NCBI GenBank assembly: GCA_965658355.1
Contig: CBFHRX010000004.1
Span: 13,148 to 77,147 of the forward strand
DNA length: 64,000 nt
Direction of reading: 5' to 3'
DNA from: UBA11891 sp965658355
Lineage (GTDB): Bacteria; Bacteroidota; Bacteroidia; Flavobacteriales; Flavobacteriaceae
Made by a program: the position numbers and the translations under genes. Shown here one piece after another: positions 9,144 to 16,836 of the stretch. A model generated the notes under the pieces. It made no database searches and had not been told where the DNA came from. It saw only the letters and a list, made by a program, of their open reading frames with translations. Numbering within the stretch: position 1 is the stretch's first letter; each line of letters begins with the position of its first letter.

Positions 9144-10330
9144 AAAGCCTTCCTCTCTTTATTTCGAGTCGCCCAAAAAGAGGCAATCGACCCCAGCACA
9201 AAGACGGTTACTAGCACCAGTAGAATGTTGCCAACTTCCCAAATGACGGGGTAGGCAATGGCCGTTCCGGGGACATAAATAAAAGGGAAAAACTGCTGTA
9301 TTAAGACAATAGCACTGGCCAGTATTACCCCAACAATCCCCCCCCAAAAGCTGATTAAACAGCCCAAGGTGAAAAAGAGCTGTCGGATTTGAGAAGGGGT
9401 CAAGCCCATGGCATGGTAGATGGTAAATTGCGGTCTTTTGTCCACCATCATCATCAACAAAGCCCCCACAACGTTAAAAAGCGCAATGATTAAGACAAGC
9501 GTAAAGATGAGGTAGACGGCTAAATTTTCAGTTTTTAGCATTTTATAAAAGGCGGCATTGAGATCGTTGCGGTCTAACAAACGGAGTTTAGAACGCAGCA
9601 AAGCAGAGAGTTGCTGATGAAGCTGGTCTTTGGAAAGCAAGGGAGCCTTGATTTCAATAGCACTAAAGAGCGTATCGGGATAATTCAACAACTCTTGCGC
9701 AAAAGACAAAGGGGCGAAGAGGTATTTTTTATCCAAATCGTCGCTGATTCGATAGAGTCCCACCACATAAAGTGGGCGGGTTTTTAAACGGGTGTTATTT
9801 AAGATACTACTGCTGTTTTCTTCGGGGACGGTTACATTCAAAAACGAGTCGTAATCAAACACGCCAACCCCCAAGGCCGAAGCCAGACCATAGCCCATAA
9901 CCGTTTGGGATTGCTCCATCTGATTCCATTCACCTACTAGCACCAAACTATCAACGGGAATTGTTTTGGGATAGTCTGGAGGCACTCCTTTTAAATAAGC
10001 AACTTGGCTTTTGGATTCAAAAGAGAGAAATACTTTTTCCTCCAGAACAGGTGCCCAAGAGGCAATAGGAAGGGTGTTGAGTTCTTGTATTACAAGACTG
10101 TCCAGCACGAGAGTCTTCCCCTGCTTGGGGATTAGCTTAAAATCGGGATCTAGGCCGCTGGTAAAAGTTAGGCCAAATTCTTTGAGCCCACTAAAGGCAC
10201 TTAAGACCACGAATAGTGAAGCGCTTGCCACTACGACAACCAAAACCGCAATAGCATTGATCCGATTGATAACGGTCTGTCGGCTTTTAGAAAAGAAATA
10301 ACGCCATGCGATCCGAAAGACAATGTGCAT
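9131..10330 (-). CDS. FtsX/LolE-like ABC transporter permease
   Basis: Inner-membrane permease of the MacB/LolCE/FtsX type, which probably drives lipoprotein release or another envelope mechanotransmission with a separate ATPase (no ATPase gene is adjacent). One TM helix lies near residues 25-50, followed by a periplasmic domain of about 220 residues and three C-terminal TM helices (about 275-390). This is the standard 4-TM layout, and 399 aa is normal. The start at 10330 is 2 nt after the rbfA stop, so the two form a transcription unit. LolC/LolE function is an inference. Confidence 0.85.
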   Translation of the reverse strand: MHIVFRIAWRYFFSKSRQTVINRINAIAVLVVVVASASLFVVLSAFSGLKEFGLTFTSGLDPDFKLIPKQGKTLVLDSLVIQELNTLPIASWAPVLEEKVFLSFESKSQVAYLKGVPPDYPKTIPVDSLVLVGEWNQMEQSQTVMGYGLASALGVGVFDYDSFLNVTVPEENSSSILNNTRLKTRPLYVVGLYRISDDLDKKYLFAPLSFAQELLNYPDTLFSAIEIKAPLLSKDQLHQQLSALLRSKLRLLDRNDLNAAFYKMLKTENLAVYLIFTLVLIIALFNVVGALLMMMVDKRPQFTIYHAMGLTPSQIRQLFFTLGCLISFWGGIVGVILASAIVLIQQFFPFIYVPGTAIAYPVIWEVGNILLVLVTVFVLGSIASFWATRNKERKAFQAN

Positions 10331-10332
10331 GT

Positions 10333-10722
10333 TTAGTCTTTTTTTGGCGGCTGATTTGGAGCAATAGGGTTATCGGGGCTTTTTAAGTCTCTTTCGATGG
10401 CTTCAATATAATCTAGAGAATCGTCTAAATAAAACACCAAGTCCGGGATTCGTCTCAATTGGTTTTTTAGCAACTGTGAAAGATCGTGCTTCAGCTGGAA
10501 GCTGTTTTGTTGCAGGGCGTCTAGATAATAAGAAGCTTTGTCAGAAGGGAATATACTTAGATAGACTTTAGCGAGCGACAAATCTATCGTAACCTTGACC
10601 TTGGTAACCGACAGAATAAGGTTGGAAACTCCTTCTTGACGAAGCGCCGTTTGAATAAGCTGGGCGACTTCTTTTTGAAGCAGGCTGCCTATTTTCTGTT
10701 GCCGTGGACTTTCTTCTTGCAT
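10333..10722 (-). CDS. rbfA: Ribosome-binding factor A
   Basis: KH-fold assembly factor that helps mature the 16S rRNA 5' end in the 30S subunit. The sequence QQKIGSLLQKEVAQLIQ at the N terminus and the central VTKVKVTIDLSLAKVYLSIFP strand pattern are typical RbfA; the C terminus RIPDLVFYLDDSLDYIEAIE matches the family. I use the internal ATG at 10722 (129 aa). An upstream ATG at 10767 adds 15 unrelated residues and lies before the predicted promoter. It is followed 2 nt later by the LolE-like permease gene. Confidence 0.93.
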   Translation of the reverse strand: MQEESPRQQKIGSLLQKEVAQLIQTALRQEGVSNLILSVTKVKVTIDLSLAKVYLSIFPSDKASYYLDALQQNSFQLKHDLSQLLKNQLRRIPDLVFYLDDSLDYIEAIERDLKSPDNPIAPNQPPKKD

Positions 10723-10726
10723 AAAA

Positions 10727-10734
10727 CAAAAGTA
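10727..10734 (-). promoter_or_regulatory. -7 box of the rbfA promoter
   Basis: TACTTTTG on the minus strand matches TAnnTTTG and ends 5 nt before the rbfA ATG. This supports the shorter start and suggests a leaderless or near-leaderless mRNA. The -33 region is weak. Confidence 0.45.
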
Positions 10735-10815
10735 CGGAATCTCTACTGGAAAAGAGGAGTCTGCCATAGAAGGGTCATGATAACAGCTGGAAGTAACAGC
10801 AAATAGGGAAGGGGC

Positions 10816-11259
10816 TTAGCCTTCGGGCACAAATTCCCATTTAAAATCAGACGTCAGACGGTAGGTTCCGACATGTGTTTTTCGCCATTGGCTAGGCGGT
10901 ATAATGGAGAGAAAATCACCTTTGGCACCTTCATACAAATGATAGACCTCTCCTACGATGGGCTCAAATTTATAAGCGGCTGCATAGACCCTTTGTGTAT
11001 TTGAGGCTTCCGTGACAAAAGCTTTGATTTTCTGTTGCAGTTCTTCGAGCTCTGCACTTAAAATCTTGGATGCTTTTTCGACTCCTTTTCGCTTAAATGC
11101 ATCTACGTTGGGAACCTCAATTAAAGGCCCACTCACCGAGCTTGCATAGGGCAGTAACTTGGCTACATAGGAATCAGTGTCTTCATCCCAAACAACGGAA
11201 TCAGGCTTTTTCTTCAAAACAATTTTTTTCAAAGATACTCTATTGGTCGTGAAATTCAA
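10816..11259 (-). CDS. DUF2452 domain-containing protein
   Basis: Small cytoplasmic protein (147 aa) of a family widespread in Bacteroidota with no known function. Recognisable parts are KPDSVVWDEDTDSYVAKLLPY near the N terminus, a helical middle, and the C-terminal FEPIVGEVYHLYEGAKGDFLSIIPPSQW. It stands alone between rbfA and the tRNA, on the minus strand. The exact start is uncertain, since the first 15 residues precede the conserved part. Confidence 0.75.
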   Translation of the reverse strand: MNFTTNRVSLKKIVLKKKPDSVVWDEDTDSYVAKLLPYASSVSGPLIEVPNVDAFKRKGVEKASKILSAELEELQQKIKAFVTEASNTQRVYAAAYKFEPIVGEVYHLYEGAKGDFLSIIPPSQWRKTHVGTYRLTSDFKWEFVPEG

Positions 11260-11334
11260 GGAGACCGCAGGAGGACCACTATATGATTACTAAAAACGAA
11301 TCCATTCAAGGGCTCTAGCAATTTAGTTTTTTTG

Positions 11335-11342
11335 TATTTTTG
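11335..11342 (+). promoter_or_regulatory. -7 box upstream of the tRNA
   Basis: TATTTTTG fits TAnnTTTG and would start transcription about 28 nt before the mature tRNA. No clear -33 box is seen. Confidence 0.4.
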
Positions 11343-11376
11343 CCCTATGTTCAAATTCGGATTAGCCGAAAGAACA

Positions 11377-11453
11377 GGTCCTATAGCTCAGTTGGTTAGA
11401 GTAGCTGACTCATAATCAGTTGGTCCCTGGTTCGAGCCCAGGTGGGACCACCA
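11377..11453 (+). tRNA. tRNA with CAT anticodon (probably Ile2, otherwise elongator Met)
   Basis: A complete cloverleaf can be drawn. Acceptor GGTCCTA/TGGGACC, D stem GCTC/GAGT, anticodon stem GCTGA/TCAGT around loop CTCATAA, T stem CCTGG/CCAGG, discriminator A and an encoded CCA. The anticodon is CAT. C4-G69 and C5-G68 pairs and the G27-T43 wobble match E. coli tRNA-Ile2, whose C34 becomes lysidine, rather than E. coli elongator tRNA-Met. I therefore favour Ile2, though automated tools would probably label it Met. It is not the initiator, because the acceptor begins with a paired G1-C72. Confidence 0.93.
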
Positions 11454-11458
11454 ATAAG

Positions 11459-11490
11459 CCCTCTAAGTCTTTGACTATGAGGGTTTTTAT
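11459..11490 (+). terminator. Terminator downstream of the tRNA
   Basis: Hairpin CCCTC-TA-AGTC-TTT-GACT-AT-GAGGG followed by TTTTTATTTTTT, just 5 nt after the encoded CCA. Confidence 0.7.
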
Positions 11491-11506
11491 TTTTTACATA
11501 TTTAAG

Positions 11507-11527
11507 TGTGAACCCTTTTGTGAACCC
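11507..11527 (+). repeat. Tandem TGTGAACCC repeat beside the tRNA
   Basis: TGTGAACCC occurs twice with a 12-nt period (11507-11515 and 11519-11527), shortly after the tRNA terminator. tRNA 3' flanks are common integration sites, so this could be a recombinase-binding remnant. That is inference; no integrase gene is present. Confidence 0.4.
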
Positions 11528-11600
11528 AAACATGGTTTATTATAGTTAAAATGACGTGTAGATGTCGTGAGAGAAAAGTTTATATAAGAATAGTTTTGTC

Positions 11601-11975
11601 ATGAGATTAGGGACAAAAATCAAGGAACTGCGTAAAAAGAAAGGTTTGACTCAAATTGAACTCTCAGAAAAAACAGGATTAACAGAGAGAACCATTCAAA
11701 GAATAGAAAACCATGAAGTAGAACCTTCAATACACTCGTTAAAAAAAATGGGTGATGTTCTTAATCACAATTTAAACGAACAAAAACGGTATGACATGAC
11801 GAAAAAACAAAGACTATTAAATGTTTTTTTACTCTCTATTTCAATTCTTATTGTAGTAGATTTTTTGGTTGGATGGTTAACATGGGAAGAACATTGGTGG
11901 GTTCTCATTAGTTGGTTTTTTCCTATTATCGGTGGTATTTCAATTCCATACTATAAAAAAAGAAGAGGTAAATAA
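11601..11975 (+). CDS. XRE-type HTH regulator with two C-terminal TM helices
   Basis: The first 60 residues are a Cro/C1-type helix-turn-helix (KIKELRKKKGLTQIELSEKTG, then TERTIQRIENHEVEPS), a sequence-specific DNA-binding domain. After a short linker come two hydrophobic segments at about 70-90 and 95-115, separated by WLTWEEHWW. It would thus be a membrane-anchored repressor-like protein of 124 aa. Similar HTH-plus-helices proteins are frequent in Flavobacteriaceae and their targets are unknown. It sits alone between the tRNA and the phytase cassette. Confidence 0.8.
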   Translation: MRLGTKIKELRKKKGLTQIELSEKTGLTERTIQRIENHEVEPSIHSLKKMGDVLNHNLNEQKRYDMTKKQRLLNVFLLSISILIVVDFLVGWLTWEEHWWVLISWFFPIIGGISIPYYKKRRGK

Positions 11976-12007
11976 TTTTAAAGTTCAGTTTTTTAAAAGC
12001 GCCAACA

Positions 12008-12075
12008 CTATTTTCGCTTTCTGATCTTCCGCAAGCTTGGTGAACTGGTCCCCCAAAGTAAAAACCCACTCAGTA
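12008..12075 (-). pseudogene. 3'-end remnant of a PepSY gene (direct-repeat copy A)
   Basis: 12015-12075 matches 16047-16107 at 58 of 61 positions; the second copy is the 3' end of the intact PepSY gene. Copy A still reads in frame (SGFLLWGTSSPSLRK, then IRKRK and a TAG stop at 12008-12010). Two of the three differences are synonymous (CTT/CTG, ATC/ATT) and the third is Lys/Arg. That pattern suggests divergence as coding sequence before the copies came together. Upstream of LSG the similarity fades. It marks the left border of the TonB receptor/phytase segment. Confidence 0.8.
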
Positions 12076-12133
12076 AATTATACACCCTACAGGAGCTAGT
12101 GATTGGAGTTGAGTTAATTGTCTTAATAGCGTA

Positions 12134-12151
12134 TTAACTTTTTTAACTTTT
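12134..12151 (+). repeat. Tandem 9-bp repeat upstream of the phytase cassette
   Basis: TTAACTTTT occurs twice back to back, about 75 nt upstream of the -7 box. It could be an operator with two adjacent half-sites. No regulator is assigned. Confidence 0.3.
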
Positions 12152-12223
12152 ACATAAGGTTTGTGTTTGGTTTTTATAAGGTACTGTTAACAGGAAGGTC
12201 ACATTTTAGATAGTTGAACTCAA

Positions 12224-12231
12224 TACTTTTG
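12224..12231 (+). promoter_or_regulatory. -7 box of the TonB receptor/phytase unit
   Basis: TACTTTTG matches TAnnTTTG 16 nt upstream of the receptor ATG. The -33 box is not obvious, which would fit an activator-dependent promoter. Confidence 0.45.
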
Positions 12232-12247
12232 AATAAATATCATAATC

Positions 12248-14956
12248 ATGAAAAACCTATTATCCTTTTTTTTACTATTCTCCATAACCGTTTCTTTTGC
12301 TCAGAGCACACTCAAGGGTAGAGTTATTGATGAAAGTAACTTTCCTTTACCAGGAGCTATTATTACAACTGAAGATGGACAAATTGTAGTCTCTGATTTT
12401 GAAGGCTATTTTTCAGTATTAATAGAAAACACTGAAGAGAGTTTAGTAGCCAATGTTGAGTACACTGGATTTGCCTCTCAGACACTCTCCCTTTCCACTT
12501 CAGATGTTATTCTTGTAGTAGTTTTACAACAAGAAGTAAACGTATTAGAAGAGGTAATAGTCTCTGGATTCCAGAGTGGTGTCGTAAAATCGCTAAACAA
12601 ACAAAAAAGCGATGTTAATGTTACCAATATAGTTTCATCTGATCAGGTCGGAAAATTTCCCGATGCTAATATTGGAGATGCATTAAAAAGAATTAGTGGT
12701 ATTGCTATGCAATATGATCAAGGAGAAGCTAGAGATATTATCATTCGCGGTTTTGCTCCTGGATTGAACTCTGTTACCTTGAACGGCGATCGAATTCCGT
12801 CTGCTGAAGGGGACAATCGACGGGTGCAGATGGACTTAATACCATCCGATATGATCCAACTAATTGAAGTAAGTAAAACGCTTACACCAGACATGGAAGC
12901 TGACGCTATTGGAGGTTCTGTAAACCTTATTACCCGTTCCAATCCAAATGGATTCCGTTTTTCTTCAACCTTATCGGGGGGTGCCAACCCAGTTAGAGAA
13001 GGCGGGTTTAATCGTAGTCTAGGTTTAATAGTTGCAGATAAATTCAACGACAAATTTGCCTATACATTTAGTGCCAGTCATAACACTGCTGACTATGGTT
13101 CTGATAATGTAGAATTCGAGTGGGATGATAATGCTCAAGATGCTATAAAAGAACAAGACATTCGCCGTTATGATGTAAAGCGAACACGACGTTCAGTTTC
13201 TATGAATTTAGACTATAATATCAATGCAAACAATAGTTTATATTTTAAATCAATGTACAATTCACGTGACGACTGGGAAAACAGATTTCGAGTACGTTTT
13301 GACGACATTGATGATGAAGGCGATGGAACACTGCGCATTCGTAAACAAACGAAAGGTGGAATAGGGAATGATCGTGTAGACAATACACGTCTTGAAGACC
13401 AACGTACTTCGCGTTTTTCCTTAGGTGGAGACCACCAGTTTGGGAAATTAGCCATGGACTGGAAAGCCGCTTATTCTCAAGCTTCAGAAAACCGACCAAA
13501 TGAAAGATATATCAGGTTTGATCAAAAAGGGGCAGCCTACACAGCTGTGGGCCTTTCAAATTCATCACTGCCTGGTTTCAGGGTTGCGGAATCAGTTCTG
13601 AATGCTACTGATGAATTTGAGTATAAGGAATTTTTAGAGGGCGAATCAGAAACCGAAGAGGACAACACTACTTTCAGAGTCAACTTCGAATTACCTTACG
13701 GCAAGAACGACTTTGTCAAGTTTGGATATAAAGTGAATTCAAAGACTAAAATGCGTGATAATATTTGGTATGAGTATGATGCGGAGTCAGCTTTTCCAAC
13801 ATTGTCTGAATCAACGAATGAAAATTACGACATAAATGGATATTTAGCAGGCGCATACAAACATGGCTTATTTGCTACTCCTGAATTCTTAGGAGGACTA
13901 AACATTGGGAGTTATGAAGAATCGATCGCTCTTGGAGAGTTTGGTGCAGAAAATTATAATGCCGATGAGGTAGTAAATGCAGCGTACTTAATGTTTACCG
14001 ACCAATTAGGCCCTAACACAAAAGCAATATTTGGTGCCCGTTTAGAGTCAACTAACATTGATTATACAGGTTTCGAATACGATGAAACTACTGATGAATC
14101 CATCGCTGATTTAGGAAAAGTTTCGGGCAGCAATAGTTATACTAATATATTACCAAATGTGACCGTGCAACATTCGGCTAAAAACCTTGTTTTGAATGCT
14201 GCTTACACTGTTTCATTAGCTCGTCCAGCATATTTTGATTTAGTGCCTTACCGCGAGGTCGTTTCTGAGGATGAAGAAATCGCTTTTGGTAATCCTGATC
14301 TTGAGGCAACGATTTCGAACAACTTTGATTTTATGGCCGAATATTACTTTGGAAATGTAGGGCTTATATCAGCAGGTGTTTTCGCAAAAAGTATTGACAA
14401 CTGGCTGTATACATTTAGTGATGATAACTTTGAAGGCTTTTCAGGACAGTATGCAGGCTTTGATTATGAGCAAGTTCGTAACGGAAAATCTGCAACGGTA
14501 AACGGTTTTGAATTAGGCCTTCAGTCCAAATTAAACTTCTTACCAGGGTTTCTAAGAAACACCACTTTTTACGGTAACTACACCTATACCAACTCAAGTA
14601 CCGATGGTGTTGAAGGAAGAACGGATCTACCGCTAGCAGGAGCGAATGAAAATATGTTTAATGCTTCTCTTGCCTACGAGACTAAAAACTTCTTTTTGAG
14701 AGCTTCTTTGAATTACGCCGGGGAATCCTTAGATGAAGTTGGTGGAAATGAATTTGAAGATCGCTGGTACGATGAACAAACCTTCGTAGACTTAAACGCA
14801 ACCTATTCAATCAACGATAGAGTTCGCATTTTTGCAGAAGCTAAGAATTTGACGAATCAGCCTTTAAGATATTACCAAGGACTTGCACAAAGAACGATGC
14901 AACTTGAATATTATGACATCAATTGGAATATCGGTTTGAAAATCGATATTAGGTAA
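12248..14956 (+). CDS. TonB-dependent outer-membrane receptor, partner of phytase
   Basis: Outer-membrane beta-barrel that imports a ligand using TonB energy. It has a signal peptide (ends near SFAQ, about residue 19), a carboxypeptidase-regulatory-like N-terminal domain (STLKGRVIDESNFPLPGA), a plug with DIIIRGFAPGLNSVTLNGDR, and a barrel of about 650 residues ending YDINWNIGLKIDIR. The aromatic-rich C terminus is typical of a BAM signal. At 902 aa it resembles the TonB-Xanth-Caul type rather than SusC, and there is no SusD gene. The phytase gene starts 27 nt later, so the likely ligand is inositol phosphate or a related organophosphate. That is inferred from context. Confidence 0.92.
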   Translation: MKNLLSFFLLFSITVSFAQSTLKGRVIDESNFPLPGAIITTEDGQIVVSDFEGYFSVLIENTEESLVANVEYTGFASQTLSLSTSDVILVVVLQQEVNVLEEVIVSGFQSGVVKSLNKQKSDVNVTNIVSSDQVGKFPDANIGDALKRISGIAMQYDQGEARDIIIRGFAPGLNSVTLNGDRIPSAEGDNRRVQMDLIPSDMIQLIEVSKTLTPDMEADAIGGSVNLITRSNPNGFRFSSTLSGGANPVREGGFNRSLGLIVADKFNDKFAYTFSASHNTADYGSDNVEFEWDDNAQDAIKEQDIRRYDVKRTRRSVSMNLDYNINANNSLYFKSMYNSRDDWENRFRVRFDDIDDEGDGTLRIRKQTKGGIGNDRVDNTRLEDQRTSRFSLGGDHQFGKLAMDWKAAYSQASENRPNERYIRFDQKGAAYTAVGLSNSSLPGFRVAESVLNATDEFEYKEFLEGESETEEDNTTFRVNFELPYGKNDFVKFGYKVNSKTKMRDNIWYEYDAESAFPTLSESTNENYDINGYLAGAYKHGLFATPEFLGGLNIGSYEESIALGEFGAENYNADEVVNAAYLMFTDQLGPNTKAIFGARLESTNIDYTGFEYDETTDESIADLGKVSGSNSYTNILPNVTVQHSAKNLVLNAAYTVSLARPAYFDLVPYREVVSEDEEIAFGNPDLEATISNNFDFMAEYYFGNVGLISAGVFAKSIDNWLYTFSDDNFEGFSGQYAGFDYEQVRNGKSATVNGFELGLQSKLNFLPGFLRNTTFYGNYTYTNSSTDGVEGRTDLPLAGANENMFNASLAYETKNFFLRASLNYAGESLDEVGGNEFEDRWYDEQTFVDLNATYSINDRVRIFAEAKNLTNQPLRYYQGLAQRTMQLEYYDINWNIGLKIDIR

Positions 14957-14983
14957 TTTAATACGCGCCAACCTACCCTGACA

Positions 14984-16003
14984 ATGAAATACTCTAAAAC
15001 ACTTACCATTTGTCTCGTTAGCGTTACGTTCTCAATACAGAGTCAAATTAAGAATAGTGGGTCGTCTGACCCACTATTTTATTTTGAGATGACCCCCTAT
15101 GTTGAATCGACTCCGGTTATGTCTGTGGATGACGCTGCAGATGATATTTGTATTTGGGTGAGTAATTCCGAAGATCAGCCTATATATGTGGTGGGAACCG
15201 ACAAAAGAAGAGGTTTAGAGACTTACAATGAATGGGGACAACGTATTTTTGATGCGCCCTTTGGTCGCATTAACAATGTAGATTTATGGGACAGCCCCAT
15301 CGGTCCGATAGTTGTAGGGTCAAACCGAAGTTTTAACAGCCTTGATTTTTACAAACTTAATACTGACGGTTCTTTAGAACTTTTAAATCGTTATCCTACA
15401 GGTCTTTTGGATGTATATGGTGTTAGTTTTTATCTAGGAAAAAACCAAAGTACAGAAGTTTTTCTTAGTGATAAAAAAGGTTTTGTAAAGCGTTACGCCA
15501 TTAAATTATTCAATGACTTTGTTTCTGTAAACCTATTGGATACATTTAAGTTTAGTTCTACAATTGAGGGTATTGTAGGTGACTCATACTATCAACGAGT
15601 TTATCTAGCCGAAGAAGATAAGGGGCTCTGGTATCTGGATTTAACAAAAGCGAAACCCACAAGAATAAAAGTTTTAAAAACTGACAGAAAAACAGTAGTT
15701 GCTGATTTAGAAGGCTTAGCTCTTGCTGATCTAGAAGAGGGTGAAGGGTATATACTTCTATCGGTACAAGGTAATAACTCTTATGCCGTTATAGACAGGA
15801 AGACCCTGACCTTAAAGGCTATTTTTCACATTAAATCTTCAGATTTAATTGATGGCACTGAAGAAACCGATGGAATTGAAGTGAGTACAAACCCTAGATT
15901 CCCTGTTCTTATTGTTCAAGATGGCATTAATACTGGTGAGACACAGAACTTCAAGTGGGTCAGATGGAAGGACATTCTTAAAAAGATGAATCAAAATAAT
16001 TGA
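14984..16003 (+). CDS. Beta-propeller phytase (3-phytase type), secreted
   Basis: Calcium-dependent phosphatase that releases phosphate from phytate. A signal-like N terminus precedes residue 21. Family landmarks follow in order: VDDAADDICIWV (about 48-59, counterpart of DDPAIWV), GTDKRRGLETYNEWGQRI (about 71-88), GRINNVDL (about 94-101), a YLAEEDKGLWYLD blade with the acidic pair, and LEGLALADLEEGEGYILLS-type and DGTEETDGIEVS segments. Length 339 aa is right for one propeller. Two of the three most conserved residues after DDP differ (I, C), which deserves a check. Probably periplasmic or surface-exposed, feeding phosphate and inositol phosphates to the cell with the upstream receptor. Confidence 0.9.
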   Translation: MKYSKTLTICLVSVTFSIQSQIKNSGSSDPLFYFEMTPYVESTPVMSVDDAADDICIWVSNSEDQPIYVVGTDKRRGLETYNEWGQRIFDAPFGRINNVDLWDSPIGPIVVGSNRSFNSLDFYKLNTDGSLELLNRYPTGLLDVYGVSFYLGKNQSTEVFLSDKKGFVKRYAIKLFNDFVSVNLLDTFKFSSTIEGIVGDSYYQRVYLAEEDKGLWYLDLTKAKPTRIKVLKTDRKTVVADLEGLALADLEEGEGYILLSVQGNNSYAVIDRKTLTLKAIFHIKSSDLIDGTEETDGIEVSTNPRFPVLIVQDGINTGETQNFKWVRWKDILKKMNQNN

Positions 16004-16042
16004 TGAAACGACTTAGTTTTGTCTTAGCAGCAGCACAAATAT

Positions 16043-16738
16043 TTATCGCCTTCTAATCTTCCGCAAGCTTGGTGAACTGGTCCCCCACAGTAAAAACCCA
16101 CTCAGTACGGTAAACAACCCAAACAATGAAAAAACACGAAGCAAGAGATTGTTAAAATTATCACGTCCTTGGTAGTCCATCGTGTGCCCCATCCACAAAA
16201 AATCAAACCAACGCCAACTCTCATGGCGCACCTTTTTAAAAATCCCACTTTGCGCATCTACATAGGCCACTAAAAGATCTGGATGGTCATAGTGAATCGC
16301 ATAGGCAGGGAGTGCCTGCCCTCTGTATTCATGCTGGGGATCCGTATCAGTTAAGAATTCGACACGGTCTATTTTTAAATCCCCAACAAGGTTTTCTTCA
16401 GCAACTTGTATGGCCTCTTGCTCCGTAATCCCATTTTTTAGGGCACCTGTTTGAGCGTGGTAAAGCGCTTTGCTGTTGATCCAAAAATAAGGCGATTGGT
16501 TGATGGCAACCAAACTCAGATCTTCAATAGTTTCCGGAATACTATCCAAGGGGATCAGATTTGTAAATACTCCTGCTGTGGAAGGGGTTTTTTTAAACGG
16601 ATCACCGTGAATTTCATCTAGGTCTGTCCAGCTAAAATAGAGTCCAGAAACCGTCCAGGCCAAAAATTGCAACCCAATAAACAGGCCCAGATAACGATGG
16701 GTTTTTCGAATCCGTAGTGCGGTGTTTCTTTTTACCAT
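16043..16738 (-). CDS. PepSY-domain membrane protein
   Basis: Inner-membrane protein of 231 aa with an N-terminal TM helix (IRKTHRYLGLFIGLQFLAW, about 9-27), a periplasmic PepSY-like domain (ITEQEAIQVAEENLVG around the middle) and a C-terminal TM helix (FSLFGLFTVLSGFLLW). Relatives occur near heme, iron or flavin reductase systems, but no such gene is adjacent here. The last 20 or so codons are duplicated at 12015-12075. The gene converges with the phytase gene, whose stop is 39 nt away. Confidence 0.85.
   Translation of the reverse strand: MVKRNTALRIRKTHRYLGLFIGLQFLAWTVSGLYFSWTDLDEIHGDPFKKTPSTAGVFTNLIPLDSIPETIEDLSLVAINQSPYFWINSKALYHAQTGALKNGITEQEAIQVAEENLVGDLKIDRVEFLTDTDPQHEYRGQALPAYAIHYDHPDLLVAYVDAQSGIFKKVRHESWRWFDFLWMGHTMDYQGRDNFNNLLLRVFSLFGLFTVLSGFLLWGTSSPSLRKIRRR
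16047..16107 (-). repeat. Direct-repeat copy B (3' end of PepSY gene)
   Basis: 61 bp with 58 matches to 12015-12075 in the same orientation. The segment between the copies is just under 4 kb and contains only the receptor and phytase genes. Confidence 0.9.
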
Positions 16739-16836
16739 ATTCTTAAAAATTACTGGGGCTTTGGATTAAACTTTAATTTTTTATCAAGGGCGATAATCAT
16801 CACATTGGCTCTGTTTTGCCACGATTAAATTTAGAT

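Noticed and set aside
10723..10767. Longer rbfA start
   Set aside because: It would start upstream of the TAnnTTTG box; the residues do not resemble RbfA.
11591..11598. TAGTTTTG as -7 box of the XRE regulator gene
   Set aside because: It ends only 2 nt before the ATG, too close for a transcript that includes the start codon; no -33 box.
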